From positions 1 to 32,843 of the forward strand of contig CAIWFK010000336.1 in the NCBI GenBank assembly GCA_903911905.1: 32,843 bases of DNA, in the 5' to 3' direction. The notes beneath the pieces were generated by a model. That model was not told the DNA's origin. It saw only the letters and a program-made list of their open reading frames with translations, and made no database searches. Position 1 is the first letter of the stretch. Every line of letters begins with the position of its first letter. The stretch is from an uncultured Myxococcales bacterium (GTDB lineage: Bacteria; Myxococcota; Myxococcia; Myxococcales; Myxococcaceae). The translations under genes were made by a program, and so were the position numbers. Of this stretch, positions 14,161 to 22,554 are shown in pieces.

Positions 14161-17100
14161 ATGCCGCTCAGGATGGGCGGGGCACCGGTATCAGCCAACT
14201 TCGGGTTTCTGGCCAAGCACGACCCGCTGCTGGTCTCTCTCGGCGCGCTGGCTGAGCGGTACTTCGCCGATGACCCGGTCGGCGCGCTCACCAAATTGCG
14301 CCTGTTCGCCGAGGTCCTGGCCCAGCACGTCGCCGCCAACCTTGGCCTGCCCCGCATTCCGGAAGAGCAGCAAGTCGACCTCCTTCAACGCCTGCGAAGC
14401 AATGGCTCGTTGACGCCCGAGGTGCACGAGCTCTTCGGAATCATTCGCCGGGCCGGCAACGCGGCAGTTCACCGTCACGCCGGTACGCATGGTGAGGCGC
14501 TTCACTGCCTGAAGCTCGCGCGACAGCTCGCCATTTGGTTCCACCGAGGCTTCGGCGGGTCGGCGGCAGTCTCGTTCAACCCCGGTCCGTTCTTGCCGCC
14601 GGCGGACCCGGCCACCGCCACCAAGGAGCTGGCAGCCGAGCTCGAGCGACTTCGTCAGCAACTCGACGACGTGAAGCTCTCAGCCGAGGCGACGAAGGCC
14701 CAGGCCGAGGAACAGGCCAAGCGAGCGCTCGACGCCGAGGCGCGCGCGAAGCAAGAAGCTGAGGAACGCTCCATCTGGGAGCAGCTGGCCGCCGAGGCGC
14801 AGGCGAAGCTATCTGCCGCACTCGAGGTCGCGGGCGCCAAGGCCGAGCAGGCGAAGCCCGAACAGCTCAAGCTCCTGACGGCGCAGATGGTCGAGGCCAG
14901 TGGCGAGCTCGACATCGACGAGGCCGACACCCGCATCATCATCGACGAGCAGTTGCGTCAGGCCGGTTGGGAAGTCGACTCGCAGGTCTTGCGGTACGAG
15001 TCCGGCACGCGCCCGGTCGCCGGGAAGAACATGGCCATCGCCGAATGGCCCACGAAGAGCGGCCCCGCGGACTACGTGCTCTTCATCGGGCTCGTCGTGG
15101 TTGGCGTGGTGGAGGCCAAGCGCAAGCGCAAGGACGTGAGCGGGTCGCTTCAGCAGGCGAAGCGCTACTCCGAGGGCTTCGGCCTTCACGGCGACGAGGC
15201 GTTCGCTGACGGCAGCCCCTGGGGCAAGTACCGGGTGCCGTTCCTTTTCGCGACCAACGGCCGGCCCTACTTCCGGCAGCTCGAGACGAAGTCGGGCATT
15301 TGGTTCCAGGACATTCGCCGCAACACGAACCTGCCGCGGCCCTTGGTGGGGTGGCCGACACCCGCGGCCCTGCGGGAAGACCTCAAGCGGGACATCGAAC
15401 TCGCCAACAAGAAGCTGAAGGAAGAGCCGCCGGAGAACCTGCCAGGGCTGCGGCCGTACCAGTTGAAGGCCATTCGCGCCGTCGAAGAAGCCATCTCAGG
15501 GCAGAACCGCACGGCCCTGGTGGCCATGGCGACCGGCACAGGGAAGACCCGTACCTTCATCGGGCTCATCTACCGTCTGGTGAAGTCGGGTCGATTCCGC
15601 CGCGTCTTGTTCCTGGTCGACCGAAACGCGCTGGGCGAGCAGGCCTCGACCGCCTTCAAAACCGAGTTCGTCGATGGCTCGCAGTCCTTCAGTTCGATTT
15701 TCAACATCAAAGAACTCGCCGACCTCAAGCCCGACCCCGAGACTCGGCTGCACTTCGCCACCGTCCAGGCGGTCGCCAAGCGGCTCTTTCGCGACGGTGA
15801 CGGCGTACCCGAGCTTCAAGTCAGCGACTACGACTGCGTCGTCATCGACGAATGCCACCGCGGTTACACGCTCGACAAGGAGATGTCGGACAGCGAGCTG
15901 ACCTTCCGCAGCCAGGACGACTACCTCTCGGTCTACCGGCGGGTCCTCGACTACTTCGACGCGGTGAAGATTGGGCTCACGGCGACGCCGGCCCTGCACA
16001 CCACCGAAATCTTCGGGCGCCCGGTCTACACGTACAGCTACCGCGAGGCCGTCATCGACGGCTTCCTGGTGGACCATGAGCCTCCCTTCGCGATTGCCAC
16101 CAAGCTCTCAACTGACGGCATTCACTTCGTCGCGGGCGAGTGGGTGTCGGCCATCACGGTCGGAAACCAGCCGGCCGACTACGTGACGGTACCCGACGAC
16201 GTCGACTTCGAGGTCGAGGCCTTCAATCGCCAGGTCGTGACCGAGAACTTCAGCCGGGTGGTCTGCGAGGAGCTTGCCGAGCAAATCGACCCGACTCTGC
16301 CGGGGAAGACGCTCATCTTCTGTGCCACCGACGCGCACGCGAACACCGTGGTCCAGCTGTTGAGCGAGGCCTTCTCGAAGCGGTACGCCGGCATCGACGC
16401 CGACTCGGTGAAGAAAATCACCGGCGCTAGCGACAAGCCGCTCGAGCTCATCCGCCATTTCAAGAACGAGAAGCTGCCGTCAGTCGCGGTGACGGTCGAC
16501 CTGCTGAGCACCGGCATCGACGTGCCGTCCATCTGTAACCTGGTGTTCCTGCGACGCGTGCGCAGCCGAATCCTGTACGAGCAGATGCTCGGCCGGGCCA
16601 CGCGCCTGTGGAGCGACGGCGAGTTCACCAAGGAGTCGTTCCGCATCTTCGACGCCGTGCAGCTCTACGCGGCCCTCGACCCCGTCTGCTCGATGAAGCC
16701 CGTGGTGGTAAACCCCACCATCACCTTCGAGCAACTCGTTGAAGAGCTCGAGCGCCTGAAAGACGGCGAAGAGCGCACGATGGTCGCCGAGCAGCTTCTC
16801 GCCAAGCTGCAGCGGAAGAAGCGCGCCCTCAACCGCCCGGCCAACGCCGAGGTGTTCGAGGCGGCTGCCGGCGCTTCGTTCGCCGAGACGATGGAGGCGC
16901 TGGCGTCGTCCAGCCCTGCGGAACTCGCAGTGTGGCTGAAGGCTCATGGCGCGCTCGCCCCGCTGCTCGACAAGCTCACGGCCGCTGCGACCCCGGTCTA
17001 CATCTCGAACCACCCCGATGAACTGGTAGGAGTGACGCAGGGCTTCGGCGAGGGCCACGAGAAGCCTGAGGACTACCTTGAGGCGTTCGGTCGCTTCATA

Positions 17101-17565
17101 AAGGAGAACGTCAACCAGGTTGAGGCCTTGAAGCTGGTGACGCAGCGGCCGAGTGCCCTGACGCGAGCCGAGTTGCGCCGGCTCAAACTTCAGCTGGACG
17201 AGGCGGGGTACCCCGAGTCGAAGCTGCGAGCCGCCTACAGCAAGGCCAAGAACGCTGACATCGCCGCGTCGGTGATGGGCTTCATCCGGCAGCGGGCGCT
17301 CGGCGAGCCGCTGCTGCCGTACGCGCAGCGAGTCGACACCGCACTTCAGCGCCTCTTGGCGTCACGGCCCTGGACGCGGCCGCAGCAGGACTGGCTCAAG
17401 CGCATCGCGAAGGCCATCACCGAGAACGAGGTGGTCGACAGGCCGCTCTTTGACGAGGGCGCGTTCCAGGCCCATGGCGGCTTCGCCCGCATCGACAAGG
17501 TTTTCGACGGGAAGCTCGGCGAGACCATCAGCGAGCTGCAGGACGCAGTGTGGAAGACGGGGTGA
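14161..17565 (+). CDS. hsdR: Type I restriction endonuclease subunit R
   Basis: This 1134-residue translocase and nuclease subunit cuts unmethylated DNA after ATP-driven translocation. Seen in order: an N-terminal helical DUF4145-like region (about 10-130), an Ala/Glu-rich coiled coil (155-250), the HSDR_N nuclease core with Asp304 and Glu318-Ala-Lys320 (VVEAKRKRK), then an SF2 helicase with Walker A MATGTGKT at 456-463, DECH at 563-566 and LTATPA, and a motif VI-like EQMLGRATRLW. The C-terminal 300 residues match the EcoEI-type R domain. The coiled-coil insertion and DUF4145 part place it in the EcoEI-like HsdR group. The start has no clear ribosome binding site; ATG at 14173 is an alternative. 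It precedes the unknown gene at 17588 by 22 bp. Confidence 0.93.
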   Translation: MPLRMGGAPVSANFGFLAKHDPLLVSLGALAERYFADDPVGALTKLRLFAEVLAQHVAANLGLPRIPEEQQVDLLQRLRSNGSLTPEVHELFGIIRRAGNAAVHRHAGTHGEALHCLKLARQLAIWFHRGFGGSAAVSFNPGPFLPPADPATATKELAAELERLRQQLDDVKLSAEATKAQAEEQAKRALDAEARAKQEAEERSIWEQLAAEAQAKLSAALEVAGAKAEQAKPEQLKLLTAQMVEASGELDIDEADTRIIIDEQLRQAGWEVDSQVLRYESGTRPVAGKNMAIAEWPTKSGPADYVLFIGLVVVGVVEAKRKRKDVSGSLQQAKRYSEGFGLHGDEAFADGSPWGKYRVPFLFATNGRPYFRQLETKSGIWFQDIRRNTNLPRPLVGWPTPAALREDLKRDIELANKKLKEEPPENLPGLRPYQLKAIRAVEEAISGQNRTALVAMATGTGKTRTFIGLIYRLVKSGRFRRVLFLVDRNALGEQASTAFKTEFVDGSQSFSSIFNIKELADLKPDPETRLHFATVQAVAKRLFRDGDGVPELQVSDYDCVVIDECHRGYTLDKEMSDSELTFRSQDDYLSVYRRVLDYFDAVKIGLTATPALHTTEIFGRPVYTYSYREAVIDGFLVDHEPPFAIATKLSTDGIHFVAGEWVSAITVGNQPADYVTVPDDVDFEVEAFNRQVVTENFSRVVCEELAEQIDPTLPGKTLIFCATDAHANTVVQLLSEAFSKRYAGIDADSVKKITGASDKPLELIRHFKNEKLPSVAVTVDLLSTGIDVPSICNLVFLRRVRSRILYEQMLGRATRLWSDGEFTKESFRIFDAVQLYAALDPVCSMKPVVVNPTITFEQLVEELERLKDGEERTMVAEQLLAKLQRKKRALNRPANAEVFEAAAGASFAETMEALASSSPAELAVWLKAHGALAPLLDKLTAAATPVYISNHPDELVGVTQGFGEGHEKPEDYLEAFGRFIKENVNQVEALKLVTQRPSALTRAELRRLKLQLDEAGYPESKLRAAYSKAKNADIAASVMGFIRQRALGEPLLPYAQRVDTALQRLLASRPWTRPQQDWLKRIAKAITENEVVDRPLFDEGAFQAHGGFARIDKVFDGKLGETISELQDAVWKTG

Positions 17566-17587
17566 CATCGTCCATGAAAGAACCTGA

Positions 17588-18343
17588 ATGGTTGCGATTC
17601 CAGATCTGTTCCGCGGCGACTCTTTGCCCTCGGTGGTCTTGGCTGCAAACGCTGCGAGCCGCGGACGAACCTTTGCTGAGCACTACTCGACTGACGGGTT
17701 GATGGCGAAGTTTGGCGATGGGGGTCGGGGGGCGTGGCTCAAGTGGCCGTTGCAACTACAGGTTGCGACCCACGTCGGGTATCGCCAGAGCGAGGACGGC
17801 GAGGTGGCGTTCGCCTACCGCAGCCCCTTCATCTCGTTTAGCGACGACAGGAAGGCGGCTTGGCACTTCCTTGACCGCACTGGTGAAAAGACGTTCACGG
17901 ACTGCGCCCTTGCCGATGCCACACATTTCATGTGGCGAATGGCGGGACTGACCGCGGTCGAGATTGGAGTAGGGCATTTCGCAATCGAGTTTCGGGCGTC
18001 CACGGCCAACGTCGACCACTTTCTGCAGGCAGGCGTCGCCGAGTTTCTTGTGGGCGACTACTCGAACCTCAAGGACACCCTCTCTCAGAGTTTCACGCAC
18101 CTCCACGTCCAAGCTGACGACTCACTGCACACCGCTCAGCTGATCCACGTTCCTAGGTATCTGGCGGCAGTGACTGAATCGTCTATTCCTGATGACCTGC
18201 TCGCGCGAGCCCGAGGATTTGGGGCGAAGTGGTCCGAGTGGCTTGTCCTCCCCACGGACGTAGAAGCTGGGCTCGGGCGCTCTTCGCGCTTGCCCCTCAA
18301 CGCCCATCTTGACCTCTGTGTGTTCGCACGGGAGGCACGATAG
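17588..18343 (+). CDS. Unknown protein between hsdR and hsdM, possible ADP-ribosyltransferase-like fold
   Basis: No family is recognised with confidence. The gene starts 22 bp after hsdR and ends 72 bp before hsdM, on the same strand, so it is probably co-transcribed with them. A feature of note is SPFISFSDDRKAAWHFLDR (about residues 79-97), preceded by HVGYR: a strand with Arg, then S-P-F-I-S-(F/T)-S and an A..F helix is a pattern seen in ADP-ribosyltransferase-fold proteins. No clear catalytic Glu was pinned down. Other possibilities are an anti-restriction regulator or a defence effector guarded by the restriction complex. There is no signal peptide or membrane segment. The region is slightly less GC-rich than hsdR. 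Confidence 0.4.
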   Translation: MVAIPDLFRGDSLPSVVLAANAASRGRTFAEHYSTDGLMAKFGDGGRGAWLKWPLQLQVATHVGYRQSEDGEVAFAYRSPFISFSDDRKAAWHFLDRTGEKTFTDCALADATHFMWRMAGLTAVEIGVGHFAIEFRASTANVDHFLQAGVAEFLVGDYSNLKDTLSQSFTHLHVQADDSLHTAQLIHVPRYLAAVTESSIPDDLLARARGFGAKWSEWLVLPTDVEAGLGRSSRLPLNAHLDLCVFAREAR

Positions 18344-18415
18344 AGGCGTCGCGAACGGTCGCTTTACTAGGGAAATTCGCCTTCCACCCTTACCTCCGAC
18401 GGTATGTTGCGGTCG

Positions 18416-19831
18416 ATGGCAACGAGCACCACCGACATCGTCTCGAAGCTCTGGAACCTCTGCACGCTGCTGCGTGAAGACGGGGTCAGCTACCTCCAGT
18501 ACGTCACAGAGCTCACGTACTTGCTCTTTCTCAAGATGCTGAAGGAGCAGGGACGGGAGGGGCTGTTGGCGAAGGGCTGCCGTTGGGGGGAGCTGACGAG
18601 CCGGTCCGGCATCGACCAGCTCGACCGATACCGCGAGATGCTTCTCGCCCTCGGCAAGTCGCAGAATCGAACCGTTCGGCAGATCTACGAAAACGCCGGT
18701 TCCACCATCAAACAACCGAAGAATCTGGCGATCCTCGTCGAGGCGTTTGAGTCCCTTGACTGGTTTTCAAACGAGCGCGAACACCTTGGCGACCTGTACG
18801 AGGGGCTCTTGGAGCGAACCGCGACGGAGAAGCGGGCGGGCGCTGGTCAGTACTTCACGCCTCGGCCACTGGTCGTGGCAATGGTCGCGTGCATCCGGCC
18901 ACAAGCGGGCGAATTGGTACAGGACCCTGCGGCAGGAACGGGCGGATTCCTGATTGAGGCAGACCGCTTTGTGAAGGCGCGGACCGACAACCTCTTCGAC
19001 CTTAAGTCGGAACAACAAGGATTCCAGAGGCAGCACGCGTTCTACGGAATGGAACTTGTTGATGAAACGCGTCGCCTGGCGCTGATGAACTTACTCCTGC
19101 ACGATATCGAAGGTGACGTTCGCGCGGGTGACACGCTGTCTCCACTGGGCGCACAACTACCCCAAGCGGACGTCATTCTGACGAACCCGCCCTTCGGCAC
19201 GAAGGCCGGCGGCGGCAAGCCGTCACGCGACGACTTCACGTTTCCCACGAGTAACAAACAGCTCGCCTTTACCGAGCACGTCTACCGCGGGCTCAAGCCG
19301 GGTGGCCGCGCAGCTGTCGTGGTGCCTGACAACGTGCTCTTCGAGGACAACGTTGGCCGCGAGATTCGCACCGACCTCATGGACAAGTGTGACCTCCACA
19401 CGGTGCTGCGGCTGCCCACGGGCATCTTCTACGCCCCGGGGGTGAAGACCAATGTGCTGTTCTTCACGCGAGGTGCGACCGACAAGGGCAACACGAAGGC
19501 GACGTGGTTCTTCGACATGCGCGCGAACATGCCTGCCTTCGGTAAACGCACGCCCTTCACCCATGAGCACTTCGCCGACTTCTTGAAGGCGTTCGGCGAC
19601 GACGGGTACGGCAAAGCGAAGCGCAAGGACCAGGGCGAGGAAGGCCGGTTCCGCAGGTTCACCCGCGAAGCCATCAAGGAACGGAACGACAACCTCGACG
19701 TCGTCTGGCTGAAGGACGACAGCCATACTGACGCCGAGGACCTGCCGGAGCCCGAGGTGGTGCTGGCGCAGATTCGCGAGAAGCTCGAGGGCGCGCTGGC
19801 GGCGGTGGCGGAGCTTGAGGGGGGGCTGTGA
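18416..19831 (+). CDS. hsdM: Type I restriction-modification methyltransferase subunit M
   Basis: This 471-residue N6-adenine methyltransferase subunit modifies the host sites and, with HsdS, forms the methylase core. Seen: an N-terminal HsdM_N helical domain (TTDIVSKLWNLC..., then YLQYVTELTYLLFLKMLKEQ), the AGQYFTPRPLV segment, AdoMet-binding DPAAGTGGFL at Asp170, and the catalytic TNPPFG with Asn257. The C-terminal end has the usual charged tail. The ATG at 18416 fits HsdM better than that at 18404; neither has a strong ribosome binding site. Its stop overlaps the GTG start of hsdS, so the M and S subunits are translationally coupled. Confidence 0.95.
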   Translation: MATSTTDIVSKLWNLCTLLREDGVSYLQYVTELTYLLFLKMLKEQGREGLLAKGCRWGELTSRSGIDQLDRYREMLLALGKSQNRTVRQIYENAGSTIKQPKNLAILVEAFESLDWFSNEREHLGDLYEGLLERTATEKRAGAGQYFTPRPLVVAMVACIRPQAGELVQDPAAGTGGFLIEADRFVKARTDNLFDLKSEQQGFQRQHAFYGMELVDETRRLALMNLLLHDIEGDVRAGDTLSPLGAQLPQADVILTNPPFGTKAGGGKPSRDDFTFPTSNKQLAFTEHVYRGLKPGGRAAVVVPDNVLFEDNVGREIRTDLMDKCDLHTVLRLPTGIFYAPGVKTNVLFFTRGATDKGNTKATWFFDMRANMPAFGKRTPFTHEHFADFLKAFGDDGYGKAKRKDQGEEGRFRRFTREAIKERNDNLDVVWLKDDSHTDAEDLPEPEVVLAQIREKLEGALAAVAELEGGL

Positions 19832-21141
19832 GCGCCTTGCCACCTGGTTGGCGGGAGGTCGAGCTTCAGTCGGTGGTCGAGGTGTGTGACTCGCTCCGCG
19901 AGCCTGTGAACGCGGAGGCCAGAGCGAAGCGTTTAGGGCCCTTCCCCTATTACGGTGCCAACGGTCAGGCTGGCACCATCGACGAGTTCAGGTACGACGG
20001 TGAATACGTTCTGGTAGCGGAGGACGGGGGCTACTTCGACCAGCCGTGGCGTGGAGTCGCGTATCGTGTCACTGGTCGCTTCTGGGTGAACAACCACGCG
20101 CACGTCCTGCGGGCCGGAACCGATGTCCTCGCTCGGTTTCTTGAGCTTCAACTGAACACGCTGGACTGGATGAAGTACGTCAGCGGGACAACGCGCCTGA
20201 AGCTGACACAAGCCGCGATGAACCGCATCGTGCTGCGCCTTCCGCCCCTCGACGTCCAGCGACGCATCGTTGCCAAGCTCGACGACCTGCTTGCCCAGAG
20301 TCGCGCGGCGCGCGAGCACCTGGAGGCCGTGCCCGACCTGGTTGAGAAGTACCGGCAGTCCGTGCTGGCGGCGGCTTGTTCAGGCACGCTGACTGCGGAG
20401 TGGCGTGCCAGGCACGGCCGGTCATTGTCTGGTGGTGACCTGTCGGTCGAGTTGGCCCGCGAGCGCACGGAAGCTCGCCGGCGTGCTGCAGTTGGGCCAA
20501 GCGACGAGTTTCAGTTCCAACTCCCGACCGGGTGGTCCTCAATAAGCCTCGACGGTCTCACGCGACATATGACCAGCGGGTCTCGCGCTTGGAGCGCCTA
20601 CTACGACGAGCACGGCTATGGCACGTTCGTCATGGCGCAGAATGTTGGCCCCATGCGGTTCGACATGACGCACCGGCAGGGGGTTGCGCCCCCAGCTGAG
20701 GATCCGGAACTTGAGCGTACCCGTATGCAACGGCAGGACCTGCTGGTCACAATCGTCGGGGCGAACACCGGCGACGTTTGTCGCGTGGACAAGGACGTGA
20801 AGGACCACTTCGTCTGCCAGAGCGTTGCCATGATCCGGTTGCTGCGGTCTGAAATGGCAGACTACGTAGAGCTGTGGCTTAACTCCTCCGCGCACGGGGC
20901 CGCTCAGTTCAGGAAGTGGTCCTACGGAGAAGGGCGACCCCACCTTAGCTTCGACCAACTCCGGGCCACGGTCGTCGGCCTGCCGCCGCTAGACGAGCAG
21001 CGAGAGATTGTAAGGGAGGTGCGTTCGCGACTGCACGCCATCGAATCCATGCGGCATGTCAGTGCCGCGTCAGTGTCGCTTCTTCCTGCGTTAGAGCGCG
21101 CACTTCTCGCCAAGGCGTTCAGCGGCGAGTTGGTCACCTGA
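19828..21141 (+). CDS. hsdS: Type I restriction-modification specificity subunit S
   Basis: This 437-residue subunit sets the DNA site recognised by the type I complex. It has two target-recognition domains: the first about residues 5-130 (PFPYYGANGQAGTIDEF, then GTTRLKLTQAAMNRI), the second about 225-390 (GEGRPHLSFDQLRAT near its end). Each is followed by a conserved LPPLD-Q helical spacer (LPPLDVQRRIVAKLDDLL and LPPLDEQREIVREV), which set the gap between half-sites. It starts at a GTG that overlaps the hsdM stop. The gene ends 12 bp before the convergent stop of a HEPN-like gene. It is full length, with no inverted repeats or partial hsdS copy nearby to suggest phase-variable shuffling. Confidence 0.95.
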   Translation: MSALPPGWREVELQSVVEVCDSLREPVNAEARAKRLGPFPYYGANGQAGTIDEFRYDGEYVLVAEDGGYFDQPWRGVAYRVTGRFWVNNHAHVLRAGTDVLARFLELQLNTLDWMKYVSGTTRLKLTQAAMNRIVLRLPPLDVQRRIVAKLDDLLAQSRAAREHLEAVPDLVEKYRQSVLAAACSGTLTAEWRARHGRSLSGGDLSVELARERTEARRRAAVGPSDEFQFQLPTGWSSISLDGLTRHMTSGSRAWSAYYDEHGYGTFVMAQNVGPMRFDMTHRQGVAPPAEDPELERTRMQRQDLLVTIVGANTGDVCRVDKDVKDHFVCQSVAMIRLLRSEMADYVELWLNSSAHGAAQFRKWSYGEGRPHLSFDQLRATVVGLPPLDEQREIVREVRSRLHAIESMRHVSAASVSLLPALERALLAKAFSGELVT

Positions 21142-21153
21142 CTCCGGCGGTAT

Positions 21154-21762
21154 CTACGGCGCAATGTCCTGTTGCTCGGTGACCTTCCCGTCGAGCGCCA
21201 GCTCAAAGTACAGGCCCAGGCCATCTTCGCGCTTTCTGTACGCCGGCAGTACGGCGCGCAGGAGCTTCTCGAGCGACGGGTAGTAGGTCACAGCGTTTTC
21301 CGGTCGCAGGACGTCCTCGGCTGCTGCCGGCGGACCGACGACCCGCATCTCGCTCATGGGCATACCGCTGGCGACCGGGAACGGCGGCGACTCCATGCGC
21401 TGGACGTTCTTGCCGCGCTGAAAATGAACAACGTGATGACGGGCCTCAAGTGTTGCCAAGAAGCCGCGAAGTGGCTTCTCGGTCTTCTCAAGCTTCGGGG
21501 TGAGGCCGAGCTCTTTCGAAAGTCGCGTCCATTTCCGCTCTTGCCCCCAGCGTTCAATCGCTTGCCAGTCGGTCGTGCCGAGCAGCGGCTCGAGCATGAA
21601 GTTCACCGCTGCCTCGCCGGCCGTCGCCGTGAGCAGCAGCGCCTGAAGCGGCTCGTACCTGGTCGAGTAGCCGTTCATCACGGCCAGATGGGCCTTGCGC
21701 GCGTAGTCGAGCATCACGAGCGGTAGAAGCGTGATGACGTCCATCGAGAGTATCGCCTGCAT
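21154..21762 (-). CDS. HEPN-like protein (202 aa)
   Basis: The protein is all helical and has the outline of a HEPN domain: a first helix with a buried acidic position (LLLTATAGEAAVNFMLEPLL, residues 42-61) and a later ARHHVVHF with Arg108-x4-His113, which matches the Rx4-6H RNase signature. HEPN proteins often act as RNases or structural partners in toxin-antitoxin and defence systems. The start at 21762 has AGAAGG upstream. It runs leftward against hsdS with 12 bp between stops. The neighbouring leftward gene (21799-22500) encodes a KorB-like HTH protein that might control it or serve as antitoxin. RNase activity is inferred from the motif alone. Confidence 0.5.
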   Translation of the reverse strand: MQAILSMDVITLLPLVMLDYARKAHLAVMNGYSTRYEPLQALLLTATAGEAAVNFMLEPLLGTTDWQAIERWGQERKWTRLSKELGLTPKLEKTEKPLRGFLATLEARHHVVHFQRGKNVQRMESPPFPVASGMPMSEMRVVGPPAAAEDVLRPENAVTYYPSLEKLLRAVLPAYRKREDGLGLYFELALDGKVTEQQDIAP

Positions 21763-21798
21763 GATGACCTTCTTGCCTTTAACGGCGGAGAGTCACCG

Positions 21799-22500
21799 CT
21801 ACTTCTTCTTGAGCGCGTCGATGAGTTCCTTCAGCGTCTTCGTCAACTTCTCGGCCTGCGCGCGCGCTTGATCCGCTTGCTCCTCCGACAGGTCGGCCAC
21901 TTCTGCTTTGGTGAAGGAACGACGCTTGCCCGCTTCGAGCGTAAACACCCTGATGGAGTGGTCGAGCGCCTTAACGATGCGCGGCTTGTTCGGGCGGCCA
22001 AGGTCGCCCTTGTTCTTGACGACCTCGTCGTGAACGATCCCGCGAAGTTCCCGTACGGAGAACTCCTTTTCGACGACACGATCGACAACCCGCTTAGCGA
22101 CGGTCTCAGCGCGCTCGGGTTTCCGCAGCGGCAGAAGAGCGACCTGGTGCGACTGAGGAAGTCTCTTGAACGCCGCCGTAGCCGGTAGTGCTTTGGTCAT
22201 CATGGCGAGTCGCAGGGCGTCGTTGAGCCAGGTCTTGCTGACTGGGAGCTCGAAGGTACCGCAGCGCTCACCCAGCCGTCTCACCGAGGCTCGCTTCTTC
22301 GGATTTCTCGACTGAACCTCTTCGAGGTTGTCGTCGTAGAACTCCTTCAAGAGGTAGGCGCCGACCTCCAGCATCCCCTTGCGCGTTGTTTCCTCGAGAG
22401 TCTTCCTGATGAAGGTGACGGTAGCGTTGACGAGCCTTTCGTCTACGGGCGCCTCGATCTCTCCAACCAGCGCGGCCTTCTTGAGTTCACCCGCGGCCAC
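21799..22500 (-). CDS. KorB/ParB central-domain-like DNA-binding protein (233 aa)
   Basis: A GTG start at 22500 follows GGAGG by five bases. The protein resembles the HTH region of ParB/KorB without the N-terminal ParB nuclease (CTPase) domain. Seen: VGAYLLKEFYDDNLEEVQ, a helical block around WLNDALRLAMMTKALPATA, then QSHQVALLPLRKPERAETVA and EFSVRELRGIV, corresponding to the pattern shared by ParB-type HTH domains (SH..aLl......r..la....v...lSVRel). The final 60 residues form a Lys-rich coiled coil. It shares this outline with the protein encoded at 30170-30952. It probably binds DNA as a regulator or partition-like factor. A 36-bp gap precedes the HEPN-like gene. Confidence 0.5.
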   Translation of the reverse strand: MAAGELKKAALVGEIEAPVDERLVNATVTFIRKTLEETTRKGMLEVGAYLLKEFYDDNLEEVQSRNPKKRASVRRLGERCGTFELPVSKTWLNDALRLAMMTKALPATAAFKRLPQSHQVALLPLRKPERAETVAKRVVDRVVEKEFSVRELRGIVHDEVVKNKGDLGRPNKPRIVKALDHSIRVFTLEAGKRRSFTKAEVADLSEEQADQARAQAEKLTKTLKELIDALKKK

Positions 22501-22554
22501 AATGACCTCCAGTGCTAACTGCCCAAGACCCCCGCGACGAGCCGCGAGCGCGGT

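Noticed and set aside
19828-21141. Phase-variable hsdS shuffling
   Set aside because: There is one full-length hsdS with no inverted repeats, no silent hsdS fragments and no adjacent recombinase gene, so no inversion system is visible.
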